A stretch of DNA of 64,000 nucleotides, from NCBI GenBank assembly GCA_947626465.1, contig CANQSI010000001.1, positions 1 through 64,000 on the forward strand, written 5' to 3'. The notes below the pieces were generated by a model. The model was not told the DNA's origin. It made no database searches and was given only the letters and a program-made list of their open reading frames with translations. The stretch is from an uncultured Atopobiaceae bacterium (lineage in GTDB: Bacteria; Actinomycetota; Coriobacteriia; Coriobacteriales; Atopobiaceae). Both the position numbers and the translations under genes were made by a program. This document shows, in pieces, positions 43,212 to 51,711 of the stretch. Position 1 is the first letter of the stretch; every line of letters starts with the position of its first letter.

Positions 43212-43534
43212 GGTTCGTCCTTTCTCGCCGTGGGGCCGGCCAATCCGGCCCCTGTAAACTGGCACGAGCCTTAGACGGCGGGAGACGAAGGACAGCCATC
43301 GCCTGCACAAGACCGTGTTCAGTCCGTCTACTGAGTGCCCCGAATCGAAGGTCGCGAAACAGGAAGGGGGCCTTTGGACCCGCGGATGGCGAGACCTCTA
43401 CACAACCTTCACGGATGTATGTCGTGCGTGGAAAAGATGGCTACACTACGGGCGGTCGTTCCCGTCAAATGCGGGAACAGCACGCGAAACGCACCGGGAA
43501 TGCAGCAGCAACGACGCTAAAACGGGAGATTGAC
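43212..43534. other. Divergent intergenic region between pepC and the deacetylase gene
   Basis: About 320 bp without a convincing gene. GGGGCCGG (43232-43239) and CCGGCCCC (43245-43252) form a perfect 8-bp dyad with a CCAAT spacer just upstream of the pepC Shine-Dalgarno. TACACT (43442-43447) could be a -10 for the deacetylase, but no good -35 accompanies it. The deacetylase frame happens to be open through the whole region and offers ATGs at 43412 and 43469; neither has a good ribosome-binding site. Confidence 0.5.
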
Positions 43535-45052
43535 GTGAGCGGGGCAACGCAGAACCCTCGAGATCCGAACCAGAGGAAGCCCGAGGGAAGCTTCACGCAG
43601 GGAAGCCAGTTCAGGCGCGGCGAGAGCGGCAGGCTCGTGACGCGCTCGCAAGGCGGCGCCTATACATCGCAGGGCTCGAGCCAGGGGTATGCGAGCGCGA
43701 ATCCGCGCCAGGCCCACGCGCGTGCCAACGGACAGCGCCCCTCCGCCGCGCACGCCCGCGCGAACACGCGACCGAGCGCGCAGCGCGCGAGGCGGGGGTC
43801 TCGGCAAAGCGGCTATGCGCAGCGCCCCCAGCTCGAGCAACCCATCATCACGAACCGTGCCGAGGGCTACCAGACGCGTGCGCCACACCAGCGCCCCGCG
43901 AGGAAGCGCTCGAAGGTGCCGGTCGTCGTGGGCATCCTCGCCGCCGTGGCAATCCTCGTAGGCGTGGTCTACTTCCTCTGGGCAACCTTTGGCGTGATGA
44001 ACGTCACCGTCAACGGAGTCGAGCTCACGCTGAAGCCCGGTACCACGGTGGAGGGGGTCGTGGAGGAGGGACACGCGTCGCCTACGCCGGGAAACCTCCT
44101 CGCGATCGATGGCAGCCTGCTTGAGCAGGGCGCCGGGCAGCCCTTCACTGCGACGGTCGACGGCGAAGCGGCGGACGGGCAGACGGTGCTCAAGAACGGC
44201 AACGTCGTGCAGATCTCCGACGGGGGCGACACCACCGAGGAGACCACGACAGAAGAGGTGAGCATCCCCTTCGGAACCTCGAGCTCGGACACCTGGGGCG
44301 CGATCCACGTCTACTCGCAGGGAACGGACGGCGTCATGCAGCGCGTGACGGGCACCCGTTCGGGAATCGTGCAGGAGACCGTCCTCCAGGCGCCCGTTGA
44401 CGCCGGCTACGTGCAGTACAACGCCGATACCGGCGACGACAAGGTGGTGGCGCTCACCTTCGACGATGGCCCCTGGGACACCACCACGCAGCAGATCCTC
44501 GACATCCTGAAGGAGAACGGCGCCGTGGCCACGTTCTTCACCATCGGCAACCAGATCGCTGGCCATGAGGACCTCGTGAAGGAGGCCGTGGCGAACGGCA
44601 ACGAGGTCTGCACGCACACGTGGGACCACGCGGACGGCTCCGGGCAGGGCGTGAACCTCACCTACATGAGCCCCGAGGAGCAGATCAACGAGGTCGAGAA
44701 GGGGCGTCAGGCCATCACCGACGCCACCGGCCAGGAGGCTCCCACGGTTATCCGTTCGCCGGGTGGCAACTTCTATGGCGACACGATCCAGATCCTCGAG
44801 CCGTACGTGACGGCGGAGATTAACTGGAACATCGACACCGAGGACTGGAAGCGCCCCGGGGTGGACGCCATCGTGGCGCAGATCGAAAGCGCGCAGCCGG
44901 GCGACATCATCCTCATGCACGACGGGGGCGGCGACCGCTCGCAGACGGTCGAGGCGCTCTCGATCGCGCTGCCCTACCTGAAGGAGCAGGGTTTTTCCTT
45001 CGTGACCATCGACCAGCTGCTCCAGTACCCGATTCCGAGCGTGCAGGAATAG
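43535..45052 (+). CDS. Membrane-anchored polysaccharide (peptidoglycan) deacetylase
   Basis: A 505-aa protein. The cytosolic tail of about 125 residues is rich in Gln, Arg, Ser and Ala and low in complexity. One membrane helix (VPVVVGILAAVAILVGVVYF, about 130-149) and an external beta-type region of about 130 aa follow. The C-terminal NodB domain (about 305-505) has all five motifs: TFDDGP, HTWDH, RSPGG, DTEDW and LMHDGG. This is a metal-dependent CE4 enzyme, probably acting on wall glycans; deacetylation often gives lysozyme resistance. GTG 43535 is chosen for gggag 7 nt upstream; longer in-frame starts exist. It ends on a strong terminator. Confidence 0.85.
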   Translation: MSGATQNPRDPNQRKPEGSFTQGSQFRRGESGRLVTRSQGGAYTSQGSSQGYASANPRQAHARANGQRPSAAHARANTRPSAQRARRGSRQSGYAQRPQLEQPIITNRAEGYQTRAPHQRPARKRSKVPVVVGILAAVAILVGVVYFLWATFGVMNVTVNGVELTLKPGTTVEGVVEEGHASPTPGNLLAIDGSLLEQGAGQPFTATVDGEAADGQTVLKNGNVVQISDGGDTTEETTTEEVSIPFGTSSSDTWGAIHVYSQGTDGVMQRVTGTRSGIVQETVLQAPVDAGYVQYNADTGDDKVVALTFDDGPWDTTTQQILDILKENGAVATFFTIGNQIAGHEDLVKEAVANGNEVCTHTWDHADGSGQGVNLTYMSPEEQINEVEKGRQAITDATGQEAPTVIRSPGGNFYGDTIQILEPYVTAEINWNIDTEDWKRPGVDAIVAQIESAQPGDIILMHDGGGDRSQTVEALSIALPYLKEQGFSFVTIDQLLQYPIPSVQE

Positions 45053-45080
45053 CGCACCTCCACCAGCCATCGCAATAATG

Positions 45081-45116
45081 CGCCTCCCGAGCCCCTGAGA
45101 GCCCGGGAGGCGTTTT
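45081..45116 (+). terminator. Intrinsic terminator after the deacetylase gene
   Basis: CGCCTCCCG (45081-45089) pairs perfectly with CGGGAGGCG (45104-45112), followed by TTTT. It lies 28 bp past the stop, in the gap to the convergent C45 hydrolase gene. Confidence 0.85.
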
Positions 45117-45145
45117 CGTGCGAGACGGCTATGGGCGGACGAATC

Positions 45146-46498
45146 TTAGAAGTGCGTCCACGGCTGATGCGGGCGGCTCTTGAGATAGCCTTCCTGCCAA
45201 TTCCATTGGGGATGCGCCTCGAGGAAGGCCTCGGCGTCGAAGGGCACGCCGTCTGCGCGACCGAAGCGAGCCCACATCGCGACGTTGTCGATGTCCGTGG
45301 CCTCGGCGCACTTTCCGTCCACGGAGCCCGCCGGATAGAACGGGATGTTCCACACGGCGCCGGGATCGTCTGCGAAGTACTGGGGATCGGCGTCGTAGTG
45401 CGCGCATATGTTCCTCGAGGACGGGCAGTCGTAGCCGAGGTAGGGGTCGAACGTGTCCGCGAGCACGAGCTTCGCCTGCTCCGCGTCCATCTTTCCCCTG
45501 AGGCCGGGGATGATCTGCTGGAAGCGCAGGCGCCGCGCGCCGGTCTGCTGGCGCGGGTCGTTGTAGCCGTTGTCCACGCACTCGAGGTTGCGCACGCGCG
45601 GGTCGTCCGCGGCGTTGCATCCGAAGAGGAAGCCGTCCTTGGTGCGCACGAGCTGCTGGAACTGGAGGCCCTGCTCATAGCGCGCGACCTCGCCCGTCTT
45701 CGCGTCCGCTACGAACCAGATGTTCGCGTAGCCGCCGTTGTTGCCGCGCTCGATGCGCTCCACGAACTCGTCGATGGAGTTGGCGAACTGTGCCGCATCG
45801 CGCGCACGCACGTACTCGGGGGTCTTGGTTTCGTCGTAGCCGCGGAAGCCCGCGATGGTCGTCTCCGTGATGGCGATGCCTCCGGAGGTGACGTAGAAGT
45901 CCATCATCGAGGCGATGTAGCCGGGAACCGTCTGCATGATGAAGCGATTGCCCTCTTCGGGATCCACCTCTTCGATCACGTTGAAGTTCTGGCCCGCCCA
46001 GAAGTCGTCGAAGGCCTCATGGGCGATTACCGGACGCCCGTCTTTGGTGTAGGAGCCGGTGGCCACGAAGCCCGAGCAGTGGGAGCCCTTCGGGCCCGTC
46101 TTCGGGGGATTGTTCGCGTACTTCTGCGCGACGAGCGGCCACCAGTAGTCCGTGAGCTCCATCCACGCGTTCCAACCGATCACGCCGTCGAGGTCGATGG
46201 GACAGCCGTTGTCGGAGGCGCCTTCGGCGATGCCGCGCATCTCCTCGAGCTGCCAATCGGGGATCTTGTCCTTGTGGAGCTTCACCGCGCTCTCCACGAA
46301 GAACGAATAAGGCATGCCGAAGGTCTGGAGCGTCATGTAGTCGTAGACGCGAAGGGCCTCGGCGAGGGCGTCGGCCAGAAGGTAACCGTGCTGGTATCCC
46401 AGCTCGTAGGGGGTGCCGGAGACCTTTACGTGGTGCCAGCCGTTCACGTCTTCTCGGGATGCCTTGGCAAGGATCGCCTCATGTTCTGCATCAAGCAT
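45146..46498 (-). CDS. C45-type autoproteolytic acyltransferase/Ntn hydrolase (phospholipase B-like)
   Basis: A 450-aa protein with the pattern of the C45 / acyl-CoA:6-aminopenicillanate acyltransferase and phospholipase-B-like Ntn-hydrolase group. KGSHCSGFVATGSYTKDG (about 137-154) puts the candidate nucleophile at Cys141, which would become N-terminal after self-cleavage. VIAHEAFDDFW, ITETTIAGF and GNNGGYANIWFVADAKTGE are other conserved stretches. There is no clear signal peptide, so cytosolic amide hydrolysis is the simplest guess; the substrate is unknown. ATG 46498 is set by aaagga on the minus strand. It is a stand-alone gene, divergent from the unidentified pair at 46714. Confidence 0.75.
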   Translation of the reverse strand: MLDAEHEAILAKASREDVNGWHHVKVSGTPYELGYQHGYLLADALAEALRVYDYMTLQTFGMPYSFFVESAVKLHKDKIPDWQLEEMRGIAEGASDNGCPIDLDGVIGWNAWMELTDYWWPLVAQKYANNPPKTGPKGSHCSGFVATGSYTKDGRPVIAHEAFDDFWAGQNFNVIEEVDPEEGNRFIMQTVPGYIASMMDFYVTSGGIAITETTIAGFRGYDETKTPEYVRARDAAQFANSIDEFVERIERGNNGGYANIWFVADAKTGEVARYEQGLQFQQLVRTKDGFLFGCNAADDPRVRNLECVDNGYNDPRQQTGARRLRFQQIIPGLRGKMDAEQAKLVLADTFDPYLGYDCPSSRNICAHYDADPQYFADDPGAVWNIPFYPAGSVDGKCAEATDIDNVAMWARFGRADGVPFDAEAFLEAHPQWNWQEGYLKSRPHQPWTHF

Positions 46499-46713
46499 AT
46501 TTCGTCCTTTCCCACGCCACGATGCCTCCCGCGCCCTGCTTCCTAGGGGCTCTTTCCCCTGCGAGGCGTTGGGCGCAGGGATGGAGTGGCAAACGTCACG
46601 AGAACTTCTCAAAAAGGGCACGGAGCCGCGTCTTCATCCGAGCATGTTCACGCGCGCGCGAGTTTCATGCCACACTATCCGCGTGGGAATGAAGCTCGTT
46701 CGAAGGGTTCTCC
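46499..46713. promoter_or_regulatory. Divergent region with small inverted repeats
   Basis: This 215-bp gap between the C45 hydrolase and the next gene holds two dyads: AGGGG/CCCCT (46545-46560) and a perfect GAGAA-C-TTCTC (46600-46610). Either could be a protein-binding site. No clear promoter hexamers were found. Confidence 0.3.
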
Positions 46714-47361
46714 ATGCCTTTCAAGAAGCACAAGGAGAAGGCCGAGGAAGCAGCTGCGGCGGCCAACCAAACGCATAAGAAGCATCATTTCGACGCCGTC
46801 GAGGATGTGTCGAGCGAAGAGGACCTCGAGAAGCATCGTCGCACGTACCGTCTCTTCGACACGTCGGTGGAAGTGCGCACCGATCAAGGCGATCGCATGT
46901 GGGAGGTGGCGATCGAAACGGCGCTCATCGAGCGTATGGGAGCCAACAACACTGGCTACATCGCGCAGGTGTGCCCTGCGGCCGACTACAACAAGTTCGT
47001 GCTCTCGGCGCGCGGGGAGAACTTCTTCGGATGCTCGACCGACATCACGACGCTTCCGTACTTCGACGTGTACTACGACCGCGCAACGCGCCTCTATGCG
47101 GCGCACCTCGCCAACGCCCACTACGGCATGCCCCTCTCGGTCTTTCGAAGGGGCTACGAGCGCAGGATGCGCGAGATGCCGCTCGAGCGCACGGAGCTCG
47201 AGGCCACCCTCGAGGAGCGCATGAACGTCATCCTCAAGGAGACGAAGGAAACGTGGAAAGAGGACTGCGAGAAGTATCGCAGCCGCTACGGGGACGTCTA
47301 CGCCGAGGTCTTCGGGCCCGATGCGCCTCCTCCCTCGCCCCACGCCGCTGAACTCGAATAG
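46714..47361 (+). CDS. Unidentified soluble protein
   Basis: I do not recognise this 215-aa protein. It starts MPFKKHKEKAEEAAAAANQTHKKHH, a charged, Lys/His-rich head of about 35 residues. A mixed alpha/beta-looking core (about 45-150) contains RMWEVAIETALIERMG and YNKFVLSARGENFFGCSTD. A charged helical region (about 150-195) and a Pro-rich end (PDAPPPSPH) follow. There is no signal peptide or membrane segment. The stop is 6 bp before the next unidentified gene, so both are probably made together. Codon and base use match the neighbours, so recent transfer is not indicated. Confidence 0.75.
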   Translation: MPFKKHKEKAEEAAAAANQTHKKHHFDAVEDVSSEEDLEKHRRTYRLFDTSVEVRTDQGDRMWEVAIETALIERMGANNTGYIAQVCPAADYNKFVLSARGENFFGCSTDITTLPYFDVYYDRATRLYAAHLANAHYGMPLSVFRRGYERRMREMPLERTELEATLEERMNVILKETKETWKEDCEKYRSRYGDVYAEVFGPDAPPPSPHAAELE

Positions 47362-47367
47362 GACACC

Positions 47368-48630
47368 ATGGCAAAGAACAAGAAGAAGCGCGCCCGGCGC
47401 ATGCCCAAGATGCCGGAGCGCGAGCTCCATGTAGATGACATCCAAGAACTCGAAGGCGGCGCGCTCCTCTCCACCGAGGACACCGCCGCCGCCCTCCGCA
47501 CGTTCCAGGACGATCTCGAGGAGGCGAGGCGCGAGGGCATCGTCCCAAAGCCCTCAAGCGAGACGGAAAATCCCTCGTTCATGGATCAGTTCGCCCGCAA
47601 CGGCGCAGAGAAGCACGAGGTCTTCCGCTACATTCGCGACCACACGGGCGACGTGCCGAACGAGGATGCCGACGACTGGATCCAGACGTTCTACGTGGCC
47701 AAGGTCCAGGGAACGAGCGTGGCGTTCTTCATCGCGCTCATCCTCTCCGTGGGTGGCGTCATCATCGGCAACTTCCGTGGCACCGCCACCATCGGCATCG
47801 TCATCTCGTGGATGCTCTCGTTCGTGCTGCTTGCGGCCATCATCGTCTTCGTGATGGTGTGGTTCATCGGGAGGCGCGTGTACCCGAAGATCGCGATCAT
47901 GCTCGATGCCGGGCGCGATCCCGAGACGTATTGCATGCGCTACCTCGCCTACCTCCGCGAAAAGAACACGAAGGACGTGCTTGAGGCCATCGCGAACTAC
48001 TCGCGAGGGCTTCGCTGGCAGGGTCGCTGGAAGGATGCCACCGAGCTCTTCGACAGCTACATCGCAGACTACGGCATGCTCGGTGATGCCCGCGCGCAGT
48101 ACCTGCACCACCAACTCCTCGCCTGCTGTGCGTTTGACCGCGGGCGCCTCCAAACCATGCAGGCGGAGATCGCCTACATGAAGAGCGTGCCCACCGCCGA
48201 TCTCGATGAATCCCTCACGTCGTCCATGGACACGCTCGTAAAGCTCGAGCAACTGCTCGAGCTCGAGCGCGATGGCAAGAAGCGCGAGGCCTATGAGCTC
48301 GTCGAAAGCTTCTTCTACAGCTCGGAGAACGTGCTTCGCGTGGCGCTCGCGCTCCATCTCGGCACGAACTCCGACAACCGAAACGACGCACTCGAGTGGA
48401 TCAACTTCGTCGTGCAGATGGGCGTCACCACGTGGTGCGTGAAGCGCGCGAAGGCCATTCGAAACTCCGGGCAACTGCAAAAGCTCCCCGCGGGCGAGAG
48501 CCGTTTCGGCAAGAACGCGCGCGAGCGCAGACGCGATGCACGCGAGAAGAGGAAAGCCGAGCGTGCGCGCCTCGCCGAGCTCGCCGACGCCGAGACCACC
48601 GTGGAACACGAGGCGCAGATCCCCCGCTAG
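47368..48630 (+). CDS. Unidentified protein with two membrane helices and helical-repeat-like C-terminus
   Basis: I do not recognise this 420-aa protein. A basic start (MAKNKKKRARRMPKMPERE) and an acidic stretch lead to two adjacent hydrophobic helices, about 115-134 (VAFFIALILSVGGVIIGN) and 140-165 (ISWMLSFVLLAAIIVFVMVW), forming a hairpin. The roughly 240-residue cytosolic part after it is helical, with TPR-like spacing (RGLRWQGRWKDATELFDSYI, REAYELVESFFY). The end is strongly basic (RERRRDAREKRKAERARLAE). It probably sits in the membrane with both ends inside. It is paired with the preceding gene (6-bp gap) and lies upstream of ileS. Confidence 0.75.
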   Translation: MAKNKKKRARRMPKMPERELHVDDIQELEGGALLSTEDTAAALRTFQDDLEEARREGIVPKPSSETENPSFMDQFARNGAEKHEVFRYIRDHTGDVPNEDADDWIQTFYVAKVQGTSVAFFIALILSVGGVIIGNFRGTATIGIVISWMLSFVLLAAIIVFVMVWFIGRRVYPKIAIMLDAGRDPETYCMRYLAYLREKNTKDVLEAIANYSRGLRWQGRWKDATELFDSYIADYGMLGDARAQYLHHQLLACCAFDRGRLQTMQAEIAYMKSVPTADLDESLTSSMDTLVKLEQLLELERDGKKREAYELVESFFYSSENVLRVALALHLGTNSDNRNDALEWINFVVQMGVTTWCVKRAKAIRNSGQLQKLPAGESRFGKNARERRRDAREKRKAERARLAELADAETTVEHEAQIPR

Positions 48631-48772
48631 GCGAGGGGAGTGGGCCCCATTCGCCGACGCGTGGAAACCGTTGCGGGACCTCCACAGGGAAAACACATAT
48701 CTTTTGTGCCGCATGCGCGAAACTTCGATCGAGGCGCGCGCGTGCGTCCGATGTTTCGCTCGACACATACGA

Positions 48773-48842
48773 CCGAGAGTTCTCCTGCTCTTTCGACTCA
48801 GCACTCTCGGGAAGAGGTGAAGGCCCCGGGGACGGGGCCTTC
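48773..48842 (+). promoter_or_regulatory. Two tandem hairpins in the region before ileS
   Basis: CCGAGAGT (48773-48780) pairs with ACTCTCGG (48803-48810). GAAGGCCCC (48819-48827) pairs with GGGGCCTTC (48834-48842). Both stems are perfect. Neither has a T-run. They could be a weak terminator of the upstream gene pair or part of an ileS leader. No T-box consensus is seen. Confidence 0.45.
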
Positions 48843-48891
48843 GCCGTGTTAGCATTGGCGTTTGGCTTCACCGCATACGAAGGAGACTTCC

Positions 48892-51708
48892 GTGGCAAAC
48901 GAGTATCGCCAAACGATGAACTTGCCCAAGACGAGCTTTCCCATGCGCGCCTCGCTCGCAACGCGCGAGCCGGAGCGCCTCCATGCGTGGGAGGACGCCG
49001 GCGTGTACGAGCTCGCGCTCTCGCGCGCGAAGGAACGCGATGCGGAGCCGTTCGTGCTCCACGATGGGCCTCCCTACGCAAACGGGCCCATCCACCTCGG
49101 GCATGCGCTGAATAAGATCACCAAGGACATTATCAATCGCTATCAGATCATGCAGGGACGCGCCGTCACCTACGTGCCGGGCTGGGATTGCCACGGCCAG
49201 CCGATCGAGCACAAGGTGGAGGAAACCCTCGGCACCGAGAAGTTCAACGCCACCTCCGCGGAGGAGATTCGCGCCATCTGCCGTGAGTTCGCCGTGGAGA
49301 ACATCGACCTCCAGCGCCAGGGCTTCAGGCGCCTCGGCGTGCTCGGCGACTGGGAGCACCCCTATCTCACGCTCTACAAGAGCCACGACGCGGCCGACAT
49401 CGAGATCTTCAAGCGCTTCTTCGAGCGCGGACTCATCTACCGCGGACGCAAGCCGGTGCACTGGTGCACGCACTGCCACACCGCGCTTTCCGAGGCTGAG
49501 ATCGAATATGCGGACGTGGAGGGTCCGTCCATCTACGTGGCCTTCGAGCTGCGCGGAAAGCCGGCTGGCCTCGAAGGCTTCGATGGCCCCATCGACCTCG
49601 CCATCTGGACGACGACGCCCTGGACGCTTCCCGCGGATGGCGCGGTGGCCGTGAAGCCGGACGGGCGCTATGTGGCGCTCGCCCACGATGGGCGCGCCGC
49701 GATCGTGATCGAGGAGCTCGCGGAGAGCGTGGCCGAGCTCGCGGGATGGCCCTACGAGCTCGTCGCGGTGGACGGCGAGCCGTGGAGCGCGACGGGAGAG
49801 GAGCTCGCAGGCCTCGAATACACGCACCCCATCTTCGCTGATTACGACGGGGCGAAGGTCATCGTCGCGGACTACGTGGGCACCACCGAGGGCACCGGCC
49901 TCGTGCACATCGCACCCGGCCACGGCGCCGACGACTTCTACGTGGGTGTGGAAAACGACATCCCCGTGGTGAACCCGGTGGATGACGACGGGTGCTTCCT
50001 CGAGGGCGATTCCTTTGGCTCGGGCGGCCCGTGGTCTGGCCTCGAGGTGACGGACGCGAACCCGAAGATCATCGAATGGCTCAAGGTTCGGGGCACGCTC
50101 ATCGCCTCGAAGAAGATCACGCACTCCTACCCGCATTGCTGGCGCTGCAAGAATCCCGTGATCTTCCGTGCGACGAGCCAGTGGTTCGTCTCGATGGACG
50201 ACACCGGGCTCAGGCAGCGTGCGATCGATGCGATCGATAGCGAGGTGAGATGGTATCCGGAGGCCTCGTCGAAGCGCATCCGCTCGATGGTCGAGGGGCG
50301 CCCCGATTGGTGCCTTTCGCGCCAGCGCGTGTGGGGCGTGCCGGTGCCCTCCTACACCTGCGCGCACTGCGGCGAGAAGGTGATGACGTCGGAGACGCTC
50401 GATGCGGTGATCGCGCTCTTCAAGGAGAAGGGCTCGGACGCGTGGTTCACCGACGATCCCGCGAGCTACCTCGGCGATGCGTGCGTGTGCCCGCACTGCG
50501 GCTCGCACGAGCTCACGCCCGATCGCGACATCCTCGACGTGTGGTGGGATAGCGGCGTGTCGCACACCGCGGTCTTGAAGACCCGTCCCGAGCTCCAATT
50601 CCCGGCGGATCTCTACCTCGAGGGCTCCGACCAGCATCGCGGCTGGTTCCAGGCGGCGCTCCTCACCTCGATCGGCGCGTGGGATTGTCCGCCCTTCCGC
50701 GCGGTGCTCACGCAGGGCTTCACGCTCGATGGCCAGGGCCGCAAGATGTCGAAGTCGCTCGGCAACGTGATCGATCCGAACGAGGTCATGGCCACGATGG
50801 GCGCCGACATCATCCGCCTCTGGGTGGCCTCGGTGGACACCTCGCAGGACATGCCCTGCGATGAGGAGATCCTCGCGCAGGTGTCCGATGCCTATCGCCG
50901 ATTCCGCAACACGTATCGCTTCCTCTTGGGAGAGCTCGAGGATCAGTTCGACCCCGCAAAGGACGCGCTTTCCTTCGACGAGCTCCTGCCCTACGACCAG
51001 CTCGTGCTCGCGCGTGCGGCTGAGGTGCACGAGGAGGTATCGCGCGCCTACGCGGACTTCCGCTTCAACGCGGTCTATCGCGAGCTCTACCGCTTCGTCA
51101 CGACGGAGCTCTCCAATGGCTACCTGAATGCCACGAAGGATCGCATGTACTGCGAGGACGCGGATTCCTATGCGAGGCGCAGCGCGCAGACCGCCTGGGC
51201 GGAGCTCCTCGCGATGCTCGTCAGAGATCTCCAGCCCGTGCTCTGCTTCACCACCGACGAGGTGCTCGAGCACCTGCCCGAGGGCATGCGCGAGGGCGTG
51301 GAGTACGCGGCGCTCCTCTCCTGGTACGAGAGCCCCGTGCCCGAGGGGGAGCGCGCGGCGCTCACCATGGTGTACCAGGATCTTCTCGCCATCAGGGCCG
51401 CCTATACGAAGTCCTATGAGGAGGCCCTCGCGGCGGGCGCGATCGCGCAGAAGACAACCCAGGCATCCCGCGCCCTCGTGCGCGCCCCCAAGGATGTGAT
51501 CGAGAGGGTGCGCTCGCTCGAGGGCCTCGACGTCTCGGAGGTTCTCGTGTGCTCGGCGGTGTCCTTCGAGGAGGCGCCCGAGCTCGAGGTCGTCGTGGAG
51601 CCGGCGGAGGGTGAGCGCTGCGATCGATGCTGGATGTGGCGAGAGGTCGACGAGCACCACCTGTGCGCTCGCTGCCAAAGCGTCGTCGACGCGGAAAGGC
51701 GCGAATAA
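48892..51708 (+). CDS. ileS: Isoleucyl-tRNA synthetase
   Basis: Class I synthetase charging tRNA-Ile and editing valine. The HIGH motif is PPYANGPIHLGHALNK (60-75) and the KMSKS motif is GRKMSKSLGN (about 614-623). The editing (CP1) domain lies between them, with TTTPWTLP and GTGLVHIAPGHG. A C-terminal zinc finger has CDRC (about 910-913) and CARC (about 925-928). The 938-aa length is that of bacterial, mupirocin-sensitive-type IleS. GTG 48892 follows aaggag (48880-48885). The gene is the first of ileS-lspA-rlu-glycosyltransferase, spaced 3 to -7 bp. Confidence 0.97.
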   Translation: MANEYRQTMNLPKTSFPMRASLATREPERLHAWEDAGVYELALSRAKERDAEPFVLHDGPPYANGPIHLGHALNKITKDIINRYQIMQGRAVTYVPGWDCHGQPIEHKVEETLGTEKFNATSAEEIRAICREFAVENIDLQRQGFRRLGVLGDWEHPYLTLYKSHDAADIEIFKRFFERGLIYRGRKPVHWCTHCHTALSEAEIEYADVEGPSIYVAFELRGKPAGLEGFDGPIDLAIWTTTPWTLPADGAVAVKPDGRYVALAHDGRAAIVIEELAESVAELAGWPYELVAVDGEPWSATGEELAGLEYTHPIFADYDGAKVIVADYVGTTEGTGLVHIAPGHGADDFYVGVENDIPVVNPVDDDGCFLEGDSFGSGGPWSGLEVTDANPKIIEWLKVRGTLIASKKITHSYPHCWRCKNPVIFRATSQWFVSMDDTGLRQRAIDAIDSEVRWYPEASSKRIRSMVEGRPDWCLSRQRVWGVPVPSYTCAHCGEKVMTSETLDAVIALFKEKGSDAWFTDDPASYLGDACVCPHCGSHELTPDRDILDVWWDSGVSHTAVLKTRPELQFPADLYLEGSDQHRGWFQAALLTSIGAWDCPPFRAVLTQGFTLDGQGRKMSKSLGNVIDPNEVMATMGADIIRLWVASVDTSQDMPCDEEILAQVSDAYRRFRNTYRFLLGELEDQFDPAKDALSFDELLPYDQLVLARAAEVHEEVSRAYADFRFNAVYRELYRFVTTELSNGYLNATKDRMYCEDADSYARRSAQTAWAELLAMLVRDLQPVLCFTTDEVLEHLPEGMREGVEYAALLSWYESPVPEGERAALTMVYQDLLAIRAAYTKSYEEALAAGAIAQKTTQASRALVRAPKDVIERVRSLEGLDVSEVLVCSAVSFEEAPELEVVVEPAEGERCDRCWMWREVDEHHLCARCQSVVDAERRE

Positions 51709-51711
51709 CCC

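Noticed and set aside
43205..43534. Extended deacetylase start or an extra small gene in the 320-bp gap
   Set aside because: The frame is open, but candidate starts lack Shine-Dalgarno sites, and the sequence overlaps the pepC leader; GTG 43535 fits better.
48631..48891. Classical T-box leader for ileS
   Set aside because: No T-box (TGGNACC-type) sequence precedes the hairpin next to the Shine-Dalgarno. A vague TGGAAACCG is too far upstream and lacks context.
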